Shown here piece after piece: positions 54,918 to 62,567 of a stretch of 64,000 bases of DNA (position 1 is its first letter; each line of letters opens with the position of its first letter). The position numbers were made by a program, and so were the translations under genes. This DNA comes from DASSFG01 sp035550375 (GTDB lineage Bacteria; Planctomycetota; Planctomycetia; Pirellulales; JAICIG01): NCBI GenBank assembly GCA_035550375.1, contig DASZPH010000092.1, positions 1 to 64,000 on the forward strand. Reading direction: 5' to 3'. The notes below the pieces were generated by a model. That model was given only the letters and a program-made list of their open reading frames with translations, made no database searches and was not told the origin of the DNA.

Positions 54918-54996
54918 ACGGGATTTGCGAGAGTCGCCGTCCCGCCGGCACGAGGCTGGCGGAGACGTAGGGCAAAGCCGAGCGGCGCAATTGGAC

Positions 54997-55575
54997 TCAG
55001 CCGCCAAGCTTTCTCACGCAATCGCCCAGGCGAATTGTCCCGGGCTCAACCACCTTGGCGTTGATGCCCCGTAACCGGAGCTCTTGGCTCCGATTCACAA
55101 ACTTCATGGCGTCGCGTCCAAAACGGGCGGTGAACTTCCGGCATCCGGTGTGAGGCACGGCCGTCACCTCGACCACGGCCAAGCCGATGGCCAGCCGCGT
55201 GCCGACAGGCAGGTTGGCGTCGCTCAGGTCCAGATCGACATAAAGCTGGTCTCCCGCCAGCGGCCAGCGCTCTTGGCCTTGCGCTACCAGATCGGCGGCG
55301 CGGGCGTTCATGATCGTGAGCTGCATGTCGGGGTGGGCCGAACCGTCTGGCGTACTCTCGCTTCCCTTCGCTCGCCAGTTGTCGCCGACGAGCCCTTCGG
55401 TGCAGTCGAGCTGCGCCTCCGCCAGAAGCTCGCGCTCGTTCACGCGCGGCCGGCGCACGATCATCAAAAGGGGACCGTTGTCTGACGGCGATCGCCGGAT
55501 ATGGTCGAGGCCCGCTTCAAGCTCGGCCGTGCTCAAGTGCCTGCCGTCGGGGCACGAATGCTGCGAGTGGGACAT
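54997..55575 (-). CDS. MOSC domain protein
   Basis: The 192-residue product starts MSHSQHSCPDGRHLSTAELE. The MOSC fold is shown by CTEGLVGDNWRAKG, MQLTIMNARAADLVA, DLSDANLPVGTRLAIG and VTAVPHTGCRKFTARFG, with the conserved Cys of GCRKF. MOSC domains handle sulfur and molybdenum cofactor chemistry; a stand-alone one usually lacks known substrate. Longer frames upstream have no family similarity. A dispersed repeat fragment lies between it and fliG. Confidence 0.82.
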   Translation of the reverse strand: MSHSQHSCPDGRHLSTAELEAGLDHIRRSPSDNGPLLMIVRRPRVNERELLAEAQLDCTEGLVGDNWRAKGSESTPDGSAHPDMQLTIMNARAADLVAQGQERWPLAGDQLYVDLDLSDANLPVGTRLAIGLAVVEVTAVPHTGCRKFTARFGRDAMKFVNRSQELRLRGINAKVVEPGTIRLGDCVRKLGG

Positions 55576-55672
55576 TCGCCCATTGTCCCGGCCCCCATCT
55601 GCCGGGACAAGCGGCTGACCGGGGGTTGTGCGAAGAGGGGTCGCAGCATTTTGAAGCGACAACCGGTGCAAG

Positions 55673-55704
55673 CCGCCCTCACCCAGCGGGAGAGGGTTAC
55701 GGCG
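55673..55704. repeat. Fragment of the CCCTC/GAGGG dispersed repeat
   Basis: CCGCCCTCACCC followed by GGGAGAGGGTTACGGCG matches, in shortened form, the hairpin-bearing repeats at 56937-56957 and 57078-57098. It lies in the gap before fliG. Confidence 0.5.
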
Positions 55705-55718
55705 TTCCCGTCGCGACG

Positions 55719-56717
55719 TTACTGGATGAATTCTTCGGCCTCTTCACCGGCGCTGATGGTGATCTCGCCAGCGTCCTCTAAGCGGCGAATCACGTCGACG
55801 ATCTGCTGCTGCACCTGCTCCACTGCCGAAAGACGCACGGGCCCAAGATATTCCATCTCTTCGCGCAACAGGTCGGCGGCCCGCACCGACATGTTGCCCA
55901 TGATCTTCTGTTTGAGCTCTTCGCTGGCCCCCTTAAGGGCCATGGCGAGCTGCGAGTTCTCGACGTTCTTGAGGAGTGTCTGGATGTCCTTCGACGAGAA
56001 CTTGGCGATGTCCTCGAAGACGAACATCAGCCGGCGGATCTCTTCAACCAGGTCGGGATCTTCCTGGGCCAGGTTTTCCAGCAAGCTGCGTTCGGTGGCG
56101 CGGTCGGTGACGTTGAGAATCTCGGCCACGGCTTCGACGCCGCCGGCGTTTTCGAACTGCTGGCTCATCACGCTCGACATGCGCTGCTCGAGCCCCTTTT
56201 CGACCTCGTGGATGATTTCGGGGTTGGTCTGCCCCATGGTGGCGATGCGGCGCACGACCGCGAGTTGCCGGTCGCTGGGCAGGCCGCTGATGATGTCGGC
56301 CGCCTGCGACGCCTGCAAATGCGAGAGGATCAGGGCGATCGTCTGCGGGTGCTCGTCCATGATGAAGGTCAGCAGATTCTGGCTGTCGACCTTCTGCAAG
56401 AAGCCGAAGGGCATGGCCTCGATCTGCTGGCGAACGCTCTCGATGGTGCTCGTCGCGTTCTTGCCCAGCGCGCGTTCGACCAGGTTTTTGGCTACGTCGA
56501 GACCGCCCGTCCCCGCGCCGATCGCGATGGGAGAGGCGTCAGCGAACTCTTTGATGGCGAGTTCTTGTTCCTCGCCGCTGACGAGACCGATCTTGGCGAT
56601 CTCGATGGAGACCAGTTCCACCTGTTTGGGCGTGAGTTTGCTCAGGACCTTGCCCGCGTCCTCTTCGGGCAGGCTCATGAGAAGCACGGCCGCTTTGCGC
56701 ATGTCGCTGAGTCCCAC
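55719..56717 (-). CDS. fliG: Flagellar motor switch protein FliG
   Basis: The 332-residue product matches FliG in length and order: N-terminal domain (DMRKAAVLLMSLPEEDAGKVL), middle armadillo-like domain with the hydrophobic EHPQTIALILSHL motif and C-terminal domain with charged motor residues (MFVFEDIAKFSSKDIQTLLKNVE, LREEMEYLGPVRLSAVEQVQ). FliG in the switch complex binds MotA-torque and sets the direction of rotation. Start is GTG 56717 with AGGGGA upstream. No other flagellar gene is in the window; it sits alone between MOSC and ymdB. Confidence 0.96.
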   Translation of the reverse strand: MGLSDMRKAAVLLMSLPEEDAGKVLSKLTPKQVELVSIEIAKIGLVSGEEQELAIKEFADASPIAIGAGTGGLDVAKNLVERALGKNATSTIESVRQQIEAMPFGFLQKVDSQNLLTFIMDEHPQTIALILSHLQASQAADIISGLPSDRQLAVVRRIATMGQTNPEIIHEVEKGLEQRMSSVMSQQFENAGGVEAVAEILNVTDRATERSLLENLAQEDPDLVEEIRRLMFVFEDIAKFSSKDIQTLLKNVENSQLAMALKGASEELKQKIMGNMSVRAADLLREEMEYLGPVRLSAVEQVQQQIVDVIRRLEDAGEITISAGEEAEEFIQ

Positions 56718-57109
56718 GTCCCCTGCAACCTCCCGTTTGGCTTGCGCAAAGTTTGCGGCCGCGCGCGGCCCAATGGTGCCCCTATCGGCAGCAAAGCTGG
56801 CGAAACTTTAATCGGGATAAGAAGGCTGGCCGGCGCTATCACGTCTCGGCCAAGCGTCCGCGATGCTCATTCTCCCCAGCGCCTTGACCAGCCTGTGTCG
56901 ATGCGGCAGAAGGTGGCGCAGACCGCCCTCACCCTACCCTCTCCCAGAGGGAGAGGGTTTCGCGCTGACTAACCCGGACCAACAGAGGAAACCTTGAAGC
57001 AGAGACGGCGGATCGACTGGCGCTCTGACCGGTTCGTGTCGATGCGGCAGAAGGTGGCGCAGACCGCCCTCACCCTGCCCTCTCCCAGAGGGAGAGGGTT
57101 TCGCGCTGA
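56718..57109. other. Repeat-filled intergenic region with tandem duplication
   Basis: The gap between fliG and ymdB is occupied largely by a tandem duplication with a 141-base period (copy 1 from 56895, copy 2 from 57036). The second copy includes the 3-prime end of ymdB. No further gene is supported. Confidence 0.6.
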
Positions 57110-57161
57110 CTACGCCGAACCGGCAGCGGAAGCCTTGAAGCAGAGACGGCGGATCGACTGG
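56895..57161. repeat. Tandem duplication of the ymdB 3-prime end with hairpins
   Basis: Two copies, 56895-57020 and 57036-57161, are offset by 141 bases and nearly identical. Each has a 9-base perfect hairpin CCCTCTCCC-AGA-GGGAGAGGG (56937-56957, 57078-57098) followed by TTT. Copy 2 encodes the C-terminus of YmdB; copy 1 still encodes a similar tail in the same frame with the stop codon at the same place. Confidence 0.85.
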
Positions 57162-57907
57162 GCGCGCCCCGTCGCGGGATCGACGTCGACGATGCTGCCG
57201 TTGAGCCGCACGTCGCCGCTGGCGACCTCAAAATGCGTGGGATTGAAAGTGCGCGTCGTTTCCATCACGCGCTCGATACGGCGGCCCAGAATGCTCTCGT
57301 GAGGGCCCGTCATGCCCACATCGCATTGGAAGGCGGTGCCGCCGGGCAGGACCTCCTCGTCCGCGGTCGGCACATGGGTGTGCGTCCCCAGCACGGCCGA
57401 GACGCGGCCATCGAGGTAGCGGCCCATCACCTGTTTGTCGCTGGTCGCCTCGGCGTGGAAGTCGACGAGGATGACTTTGATGTCGGGCGGAAGCTGGGCG
57501 AGCACCCGGTCGGCGGCCGCCCAGGGACAGTCGACGGGGCGCATGAAGAGCCGCCCCAAGAGGCTGATCACGGCCACTTTCACGCCGTTGCGGGCGGTGA
57601 GAATCATGTGGTCGTGGCCGGGTGCCTCCCGCGGAAAGTTGGCCGGCTTGACGATGTTCTGGGCCGATTCCAGGACCGGGTTGATCTCGCGGCGGCGATA
57701 GATGTGGTCGCCGAGCGTGATGCCGTCGACACCCGCCCCGATCAGCTCGCGGTAGATATCGGGCATGATGCCCGAGCCGCCCGCCACATTTTCGGCGTTG
57801 GCCACGACCAGGTCGAGTCGTTCCCGCTCGACGAGCTCGGCCACCGAGCGCACGACGATCTGCCGCCCCGGTTTTCCGACGATATCACCGATCAACAGCA
57901 ATCTCAT
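57110..57907 (-). CDS. ymdB: YmdB family metallophosphoesterase
   Basis: The 265-residue product starts MRLLLIGDIVGKPGRQ, then VVANAENVAGG and HAEATSDKQVMG, with LGTHTHVPTADEE; these are the metal-binding motifs of YmdB/TIGR00282 phosphodiesterases, which hydrolyse cyclic nucleotides and affect biofilm and RNA control. It follows rny 76 bases downstream on one strand, the usual order. The last part (residues from about 247, RAQSIRRLCFKASA) lies in the tandem repeat. Start codon ATG 57907 lacks a strong ribosome site. Confidence 0.93.
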   Translation of the reverse strand: MRLLLIGDIVGKPGRQIVVRSVAELVERERLDLVVANAENVAGGSGIMPDIYRELIGAGVDGITLGDHIYRRREINPVLESAQNIVKPANFPREAPGHDHMILTARNGVKVAVISLLGRLFMRPVDCPWAAADRVLAQLPPDIKVILVDFHAEATSDKQVMGRYLDGRVSAVLGTHTHVPTADEEVLPGGTAFQCDVGMTGPHESILGRRIERVMETTRTFNPTHFEVASGDVRLNGSIVDVDPATGRAQSIRRLCFKASAAGSA

Positions 57908-57983
57908 TTTAGTCGAGCAACGTTCCGGGTCGCCGGGGTCGTCAGGCGACCCGGGAAGGTCGCCCCCGCATACACGTGTCCCG

Positions 57984-59537
57984 CTACTTGGCGATCTCAG
58001 TGAAGCGCGACTCGCGGAGGACGGTCACCTTGATCTCTCCCGGATAGGTCAACTGCTCTTCAAACGCCTTGGCGATGTCGTAACAAATCTTGGCGGCGCT
58101 GGCATCGGTCGTGTCTTTGGAGCGGACGAGGACGCGCAGCTCCCGGCCGGCCTGGATGGCAAACGCTTGGTCGACGCCCGGAAAACCGACGGCGATCGTC
58201 TCCAGCTCTTCCATCCGCTTGATGTAGCGTTCCAGGGTCTCGCGACGGGCACCGGGTCGCGAAGCGCTGCAGGCGTCGGCCGCGGCGACGAGCACCGTGT
58301 AGGGGTTCTCGATCCGCAGATCGTCGTGGTGGCCTAGCGCGGCGTGCACCACTTCGGGTCCTTCGCCGTAGCGTTTCAGCAGGTCGGCGCCGATCTTCGG
58401 GTGGCCTCCTTCCGCCTCGTGGTCGGCCGCCTTGCCGATGTCGTGCAACAGCCCGCAACGGCGGGCCAGGCGCGCGTCGAGCCCGATCTCTTCGGCCAGC
58501 ATGCCCGCCAGAAAGGCGACCTCAATCGAGTGGCGGAGCACGTTCTGACTGTAGCTCGTGCGAAACTGCAGACGGCCGAGCAGATGGATGACCCGTTCGT
58601 GCAGGCCGGGGACGTCGGCCTCTTGGGCCGCTTCCTGGCCGAGCTTTTGCAGGTGCTGTTCCAACTCGGCCTGGGTGGCCGCGACGATCTCCTCGATCCG
58701 CGAGGGGTGGATGCGTCCGTCGGCGATGAGCTTCGCCAGGGCGATGCGAGCCACTTCGCGACGGACCATGTCGAAACCGCTGACGATCACCACGCCCGGC
58801 GTGTCGTCGATAATCACGTCGACGCCGGTCGCCTTCTCGAAAGCACGGATGTTGCGACCCTCACGGCCGATGATCCGCCCCTTCATGTCGTCGGTGGGGA
58901 TGTCGACGGTGCTGGTGGTGGTTTCGGCCGTGTGGGTGGCGGCGTAGCGTTGCAGGGCGGTGAGCAGAATCTCTCGCGATTTCTCCTCGCAGATCGCGGC
59001 CGTCTGTTTTTCGTGCCGCATGACGATGGCGCCGGCCTTATGCTGCAACTCGGCCTCGAGCACGGTCAAGAGACGCCGGGTGGCCTCCTCCTGGCCCAGG
59101 CCGCTGATCTGATGCAGCGTGCGGCGCTGTTCCTCGAGGACCTTGTTCAGCTCCTCCTGGCGTCGGTTGTTCTCCTCGATCTTCTCGGCCAGCTTGCGCT
59201 GGTTGTTCTCCACCATTTTTTCCTGTTTGCGGAGCTGCTCGGCCTGCTGCTCCTGCGAGTCCTGCCGCTTGTCGAGCAACCGCTCGCGCTCGTGCAGCTC
59301 CTGGCGAATGACGCTCAGCTCTTTTTCGCCTTCGGCCCGCTGCTGGATGGCCGCCTCCTTGATCTCCAGCTCGGCCTCGCGGCGCCGGGCCTCGATCTCG
59401 CGGTCGGCCTTGTCGATTGTTTCGCGGGCCCGCGTCTCCGCATCTTTCTGGCGAAGATAGTCGTACCCTTTGAGCAGCAGGACGGCCGCCGTAAAAGTGG
59501 CGGCGATGAGGATGACGATCCCGGTGGTACCTAACAT
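57984..59537 (-). CDS. rny: Ribonuclease Y
   Basis: The 517-residue product matches RNase Y in order: N-terminal membrane segment (IVILIAATFTAAVLLLKG), a long coiled coil (residues 30-160), KH domain with GRIIGREGRNIR, and an HD domain with the metal pair His365-Asp366 in HDIGKAADHE. It starts endonucleolytic decay of mRNA at the membrane. GAGGGG precedes ATG 59537. ymdB follows, a conserved pairing. Confidence 0.97.
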   Translation of the reverse strand: MLGTTGIVILIAATFTAAVLLLKGYDYLRQKDAETRARETIDKADREIEARRREAELEIKEAAIQQRAEGEKELSVIRQELHERERLLDKRQDSQEQQAEQLRKQEKMVENNQRKLAEKIEENNRRQEELNKVLEEQRRTLHQISGLGQEEATRRLLTVLEAELQHKAGAIVMRHEKQTAAICEEKSREILLTALQRYAATHTAETTTSTVDIPTDDMKGRIIGREGRNIRAFEKATGVDVIIDDTPGVVIVSGFDMVRREVARIALAKLIADGRIHPSRIEEIVAATQAELEQHLQKLGQEAAQEADVPGLHERVIHLLGRLQFRTSYSQNVLRHSIEVAFLAGMLAEEIGLDARLARRCGLLHDIGKAADHEAEGGHPKIGADLLKRYGEGPEVVHAALGHHDDLRIENPYTVLVAAADACSASRPGARRETLERYIKRMEELETIAVGFPGVDQAFAIQAGRELRVLVRSKDTTDASAAKICYDIAKAFEEQLTYPGEIKVTVLRESRFTEIAK

Positions 59538-60581
59538 TGGTTCCCCTCGTTAAGCGGTCAAGGCGGGCGACGGCTCACGGCCCGGCCGTTGGCACGGTCA
59601 TGGATTAACGAGTGAAAGCGCAAACGCGTCCCGACGACAGGCGGGTCGGGACGAGGCAGAGCACGGAGCCGTGCCGGGCACGGGCTTCGGCCGGATCGAA
59701 AAGACAGGGATGAGAAGAACCGTTATCGCCTGGGCCGCCGCTCGCTGGCGGCAGGTGAGCAAGGATGGGCGCGCAACACGGCCGCCGGAGGGCCTCCGAT
59801 CGAGAAATGCAATCGCGCGGCCGGCACGAGAGCCCAGCCAACCACCCAACACAGCGCGGCGGCCGGCGTCACACGCGGGCTATTCGCGCAGCACAAAAAA
59901 CTTTCAAACGGTGTCATCCAGCCGCAAAGGGACGGGGCGATGCGGCCGCAGGCGTCAGGCTCTCCCGCGCTGGGGTTGGCGCTGCCGTTGCGGACGACTT
60001 CGGGCTGAGGGACCTTCTTGGAGCCCGGAAGCATTCCGAGCAATTGCTGCAAGAGGATAATCAGTAGATGCATCGTACGGCCGACTTCTTTGTGAGCTGG
60101 TTCTCGCTACCTGCAACCGATCCAGTCGCAAACTCGCTGAACTCTTTTCCTCGGTTCTCCGGCCTTTCCGGTCGGCTACCGCGGGTTGTTCGCTAACACG
60201 TTCTTCATGGTACCAGAGTTTGAACCATCCGCAACCAAAAAGCGACTTTCGTGCCGCTGCGCTGTTTCCAGTTCGAGAGGTTCGAGTTCGGACGCGCATC
60301 AATCGTTTAACCGCGTTTAACCGGGAGCCAACGGCGACCGCGAGGCTGGAACGGGCCCCGCGGTCGCCGTTGGCTCTCGGTTAAGCTTGTTTTCCGCGGG
60401 TCGGTTCCGCTGAAATGCAGATGCGCCCGCCCCGTTGGTTCCAGTCAGAATGTCTTTTGTTATATTCAACAGACCGGCAGACGAGGGCGGCGATTCGACG
60501 GGGGCATCAGCCCGTGATGACCTGACCCTCTGGCGGCCCGATGCAGGACGCCTGCACCCAAACGGCAAACGAGGTACCAAC
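59538..60581. other. Long region without supported genes
   Basis: About 1.04 kb upstream of rny. Several frames of 80-130 codons exist on both strands but lack domain similarity, ribosome sites or coding-like composition. A palindromic repeat lies at 60317-60384. The remaining part probably holds promoters of rny (left) and the YHS-type gene (right), and may contain an unrecognised RNA. Confidence 0.55.
60317..60384. repeat. Dispersed palindromic repeat, copy B
   Basis: Two 26-base arms (60317-60342 and 60359-60384) pair at 25 of 26 positions; the odd pair would be G-U in RNA. The loop is 16 bases. Both arms contain AGCCAACGGCGACCG or its complement, as in the copy at 50463-50544. A partial copy of the arm start (GTTTAACCG) directly precedes it. 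Confidence 0.75.
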
Positions 60582-61322
60582 ATGGCGGCTGGAATTCTGC
60601 GGCGCACACTACTGGTGGCGGCGGTGGTTTCGGTTGGCGCGACGGCCGGTTCGGTGGCGGCCGATGTAGCGGCCGACAAGGCGGCTCTCGGCCGGTTGCA
60701 GGAGTTCGTGGGAAGCTGGCGAGGCGTGGGTCAGCCCCGCCGCGGATCAACGCAAGGCGCCTGGAAAGAAACGGCCGACTGCGCCTGGAAGTTTGCCGAT
60801 GGCCGAGCCACCCTCGTCTTCGAGCTTCCAGAGGGAAAGTACTACCGGACGGCGACCCTGTCGCCCGGAACGGACGGCGGCACTTTCAACCTCGTCGCGA
60901 AGCGAGCCGACGATTCGGGTGAGGACCGTTTCTCCGGCAAGCTGGACGACAAACACGACCTGGTTCTTGTCGCGGCCGGCGATGAGGAGCGGCCGGCCAA
61001 TGCTCCAGGGCGAATCACGATTCGCACCGTCGCCGAGGGCGATCGGTTGCTCGTGCTGTATGAGAAGCGAACGACCGGCGACCGCTACACGCGACTGGCC
61101 GAGGTTGGCTACACGCGGGCCGGTATCTCCTTCGCCAAAGGTTCGGGCGAGCCGGAATGCGTGGTGACCGGTGGGGTGGGGACGATCGCGGTGGAATACC
61201 AGGGAAAGAAGTACTATGTCTGTTGCACGGGCTGCCGCGACCTGTTCAACGACGATCCGGAAGGGGTGCTGGCAGACTTCCGGGAGCGCAAAGCGGCCGA
61301 ACGTGAAAAGAGCGCCAAATGA
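60582..61322 (+). CDS. Secreted protein with C-terminal YHS/TRASH-like metal-binding motif
   Basis: The 246-residue product starts MAAGILRRTLLVAAVVSVGA, a signal peptide. The centre has repeated beta strands of unknown fold (YYRTATLSPGTDGG, RITIRTVAEGDRLL). The end resembles YHS or TRASH domains: Cys193 in PECVVTGG, YQGKKYYVCC and TGCRDLFNDDPEGVL (Cys214, Cys215, Cys218). Such Cys sets bind copper or zinc. GAGG precedes ATG. The stop overlaps the next gene's start (ATGA), so they are one operon. Confidence 0.75.
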   Translation: MAAGILRRTLLVAAVVSVGATAGSVAADVAADKAALGRLQEFVGSWRGVGQPRRGSTQGAWKETADCAWKFADGRATLVFELPEGKYYRTATLSPGTDGGTFNLVAKRADDSGEDRFSGKLDDKHDLVLVAAGDEERPANAPGRITIRTVAEGDRLLVLYEKRTTGDRYTRLAEVGYTRAGISFAKGSGEPECVVTGGVGTIAVEYQGKKYYVCCTGCRDLFNDDPEGVLADFRERKAAEREKSAK

Positions 61323-61873
61323 GCGAAGTCAATCCGTACGCGGCCCCACTCGCTGCAACCCCATTCGACGCGGATGTTATCGAACCCCAGGGCGGCGTCT
61401 GGCGAGAGTTCAATACGCTGGTGATGTGGAAGGACGCCCAGCTTCCCGACCGCTGTATACGGTGCAACGCACCGGCCAACGGACGGCGGTTGCGGCGCAC
61501 CCTCTACTGGCACCACCCGCTGCTCTGGCTGATTGTGCTGGTCAGTCCGCTGATTTACATCATCGTGGCCTTGATCGTCCGGCAGAAGGCGATCGTGGCC
61601 ATCGGCATGTGCGACGACCACTACGCCCGCCGAGTCCGTTCCATTCTCGCCTGGTGGCTGATCACCGCGGCCTGCATCGGCATGTTCTGGTACGGCATCG
61701 TGAACCAGGCGGCCGCGCTCTTGCTGGCGTCGGTCGTCGTTTTCCTGGGCAACCTTTGCTTTGCCGTGGCTATTTCGCGCCCCGTTGTGCCGACCCGGAT
61801 CGACGATCACTACGTGTGGCTCAAGAAGATTCACCCGGACTACCTGGCCCAATTCCCCGCGTTGACGAAGTGA
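61319..61873 (+). CDS. Membrane protein with CxxC, operon partner of the YHS-type protein
   Basis: The 184-residue product starts MSEVNPYAAPLAATPFDADV and has a CxxC pair (RCIRCNAP), then four hydrophobic segments (LLWLIVLVSPLIYIIVALI, ILAWWLITAACIGMFWYG, AALLLASVVVFLGNLCFA). The start overlaps the previous stop by ATGA, implying coupled translation. The CxxC could be redox- or metal-active, fitting the metal-binding partner. No family recognised. Confidence 0.7.
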   Translation: MSEVNPYAAPLAATPFDADVIEPQGGVWREFNTLVMWKDAQLPDRCIRCNAPANGRRLRRTLYWHHPLLWLIVLVSPLIYIIVALIVRQKAIVAIGMCDDHYARRVRSILAWWLITAACIGMFWYGIVNQAAALLLASVVVFLGNLCFAVAISRPVVPTRIDDHYVWLKKIHPDYLAQFPALTK

Positions 61874-61894
61874 GGTGTAGCTACGGCCTGATCG

Positions 61895-62533
61895 CTATCG
61901 CAACTTTTCCCCCAGGTTGCCGACCACTTCTACCAGCTCGCTCAAAATCATCCCCGTGGCGCCCCAGATGCGATGGCGGCCCCACACAAAGTGCGGCACG
62001 CTCAGTTCGATGCCGCGCTGACGCCGCGTGTGGCGTCCCCGATGCGATGGATCGATCAGGTGCGATAGAGGGACTTCCAGAAGCTCGCTTACTTCCTCGG
62101 CGCTCGGCCGAAACGGCGGACGCTGTGGAACAACCGCCACCCACGGCCTCACCAGGTATTCGCTCACGAAGACGTAAATCGGCGACAGCGCGCCCAGCAG
62201 CGACACCTCATCGGCCCGCACGCCAAGCTCTTCTTCGAGTTCCCGCAGCGCCGCCTGGGCGGTCGTCTCGCCCGGCTCGATCGCTCCCCCCGGCAGGCTG
62301 ATCTGACCGGCGTGGGCGGGCAAAGTGGCCGGCCGCACCGTCAGTGGCAGGTGCCATTCGTCAGCGTGCGGATAAAAAAGGGCGATCACCGCCGCCTCGC
62401 GTGCCCGATGCGTAGGCGGACCGAAATGCCGCCCGTAGCAAAGGCCCGGCTCAAGCTGCCGTTGTACGGCCCGTCCCGGCAACGATGCCGCGGCGAGTCG
62501 AGCAGCCAGCACTTGCGGAAAATCACGATTCAT
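61895..62533 (-). CDS. NUDIX hydrolase (CoA pyrophosphatase-like)
   Basis: The 212-residue product has a complete Nudix box from GGAIEPGETTAQAALRELEE to the ELG of residues around 100 (G-x5-E-x7-RE-x2-EE-x-G). Upstream VIALFYPHADEWHLPLTVR and downstream GALSPIYVFVSEYLVRPWVA match the CoA diphosphatase (NudL-like) group, which cleaves CoA to 3',5'-ADP and phosphopantetheine. Length fits the family. ATG 62533 has no strong ribosome site; the large membrane protein gene ends 34 bases upstream. Confidence 0.88.
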   Translation of the reverse strand: MNRDFPQVLAARLAAASLPGRAVQRQLEPGLCYGRHFGPPTHRAREAAVIALFYPHADEWHLPLTVRPATLPAHAGQISLPGGAIEPGETTAQAALRELEEELGVRADEVSLLGALSPIYVFVSEYLVRPWVAVVPQRPPFRPSAEEVSELLEVPLSHLIDPSHRGRHTRRQRGIELSVPHFVWGRHRIWGATGMILSELVEVVGNLGEKLR

Positions 62534-62567
62534 CGGGCGTCAGGAATGCGCCAGTCGCAGTGGCGGA

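Noticed and set aside
59723..60302. Frames of 115-130 codons on both strands in the gap upstream of rny
   Set aside because: Arg/Pro/Ser-rich translations without domains or ribosome sites; they overlap each other and look like high-GC artefacts.
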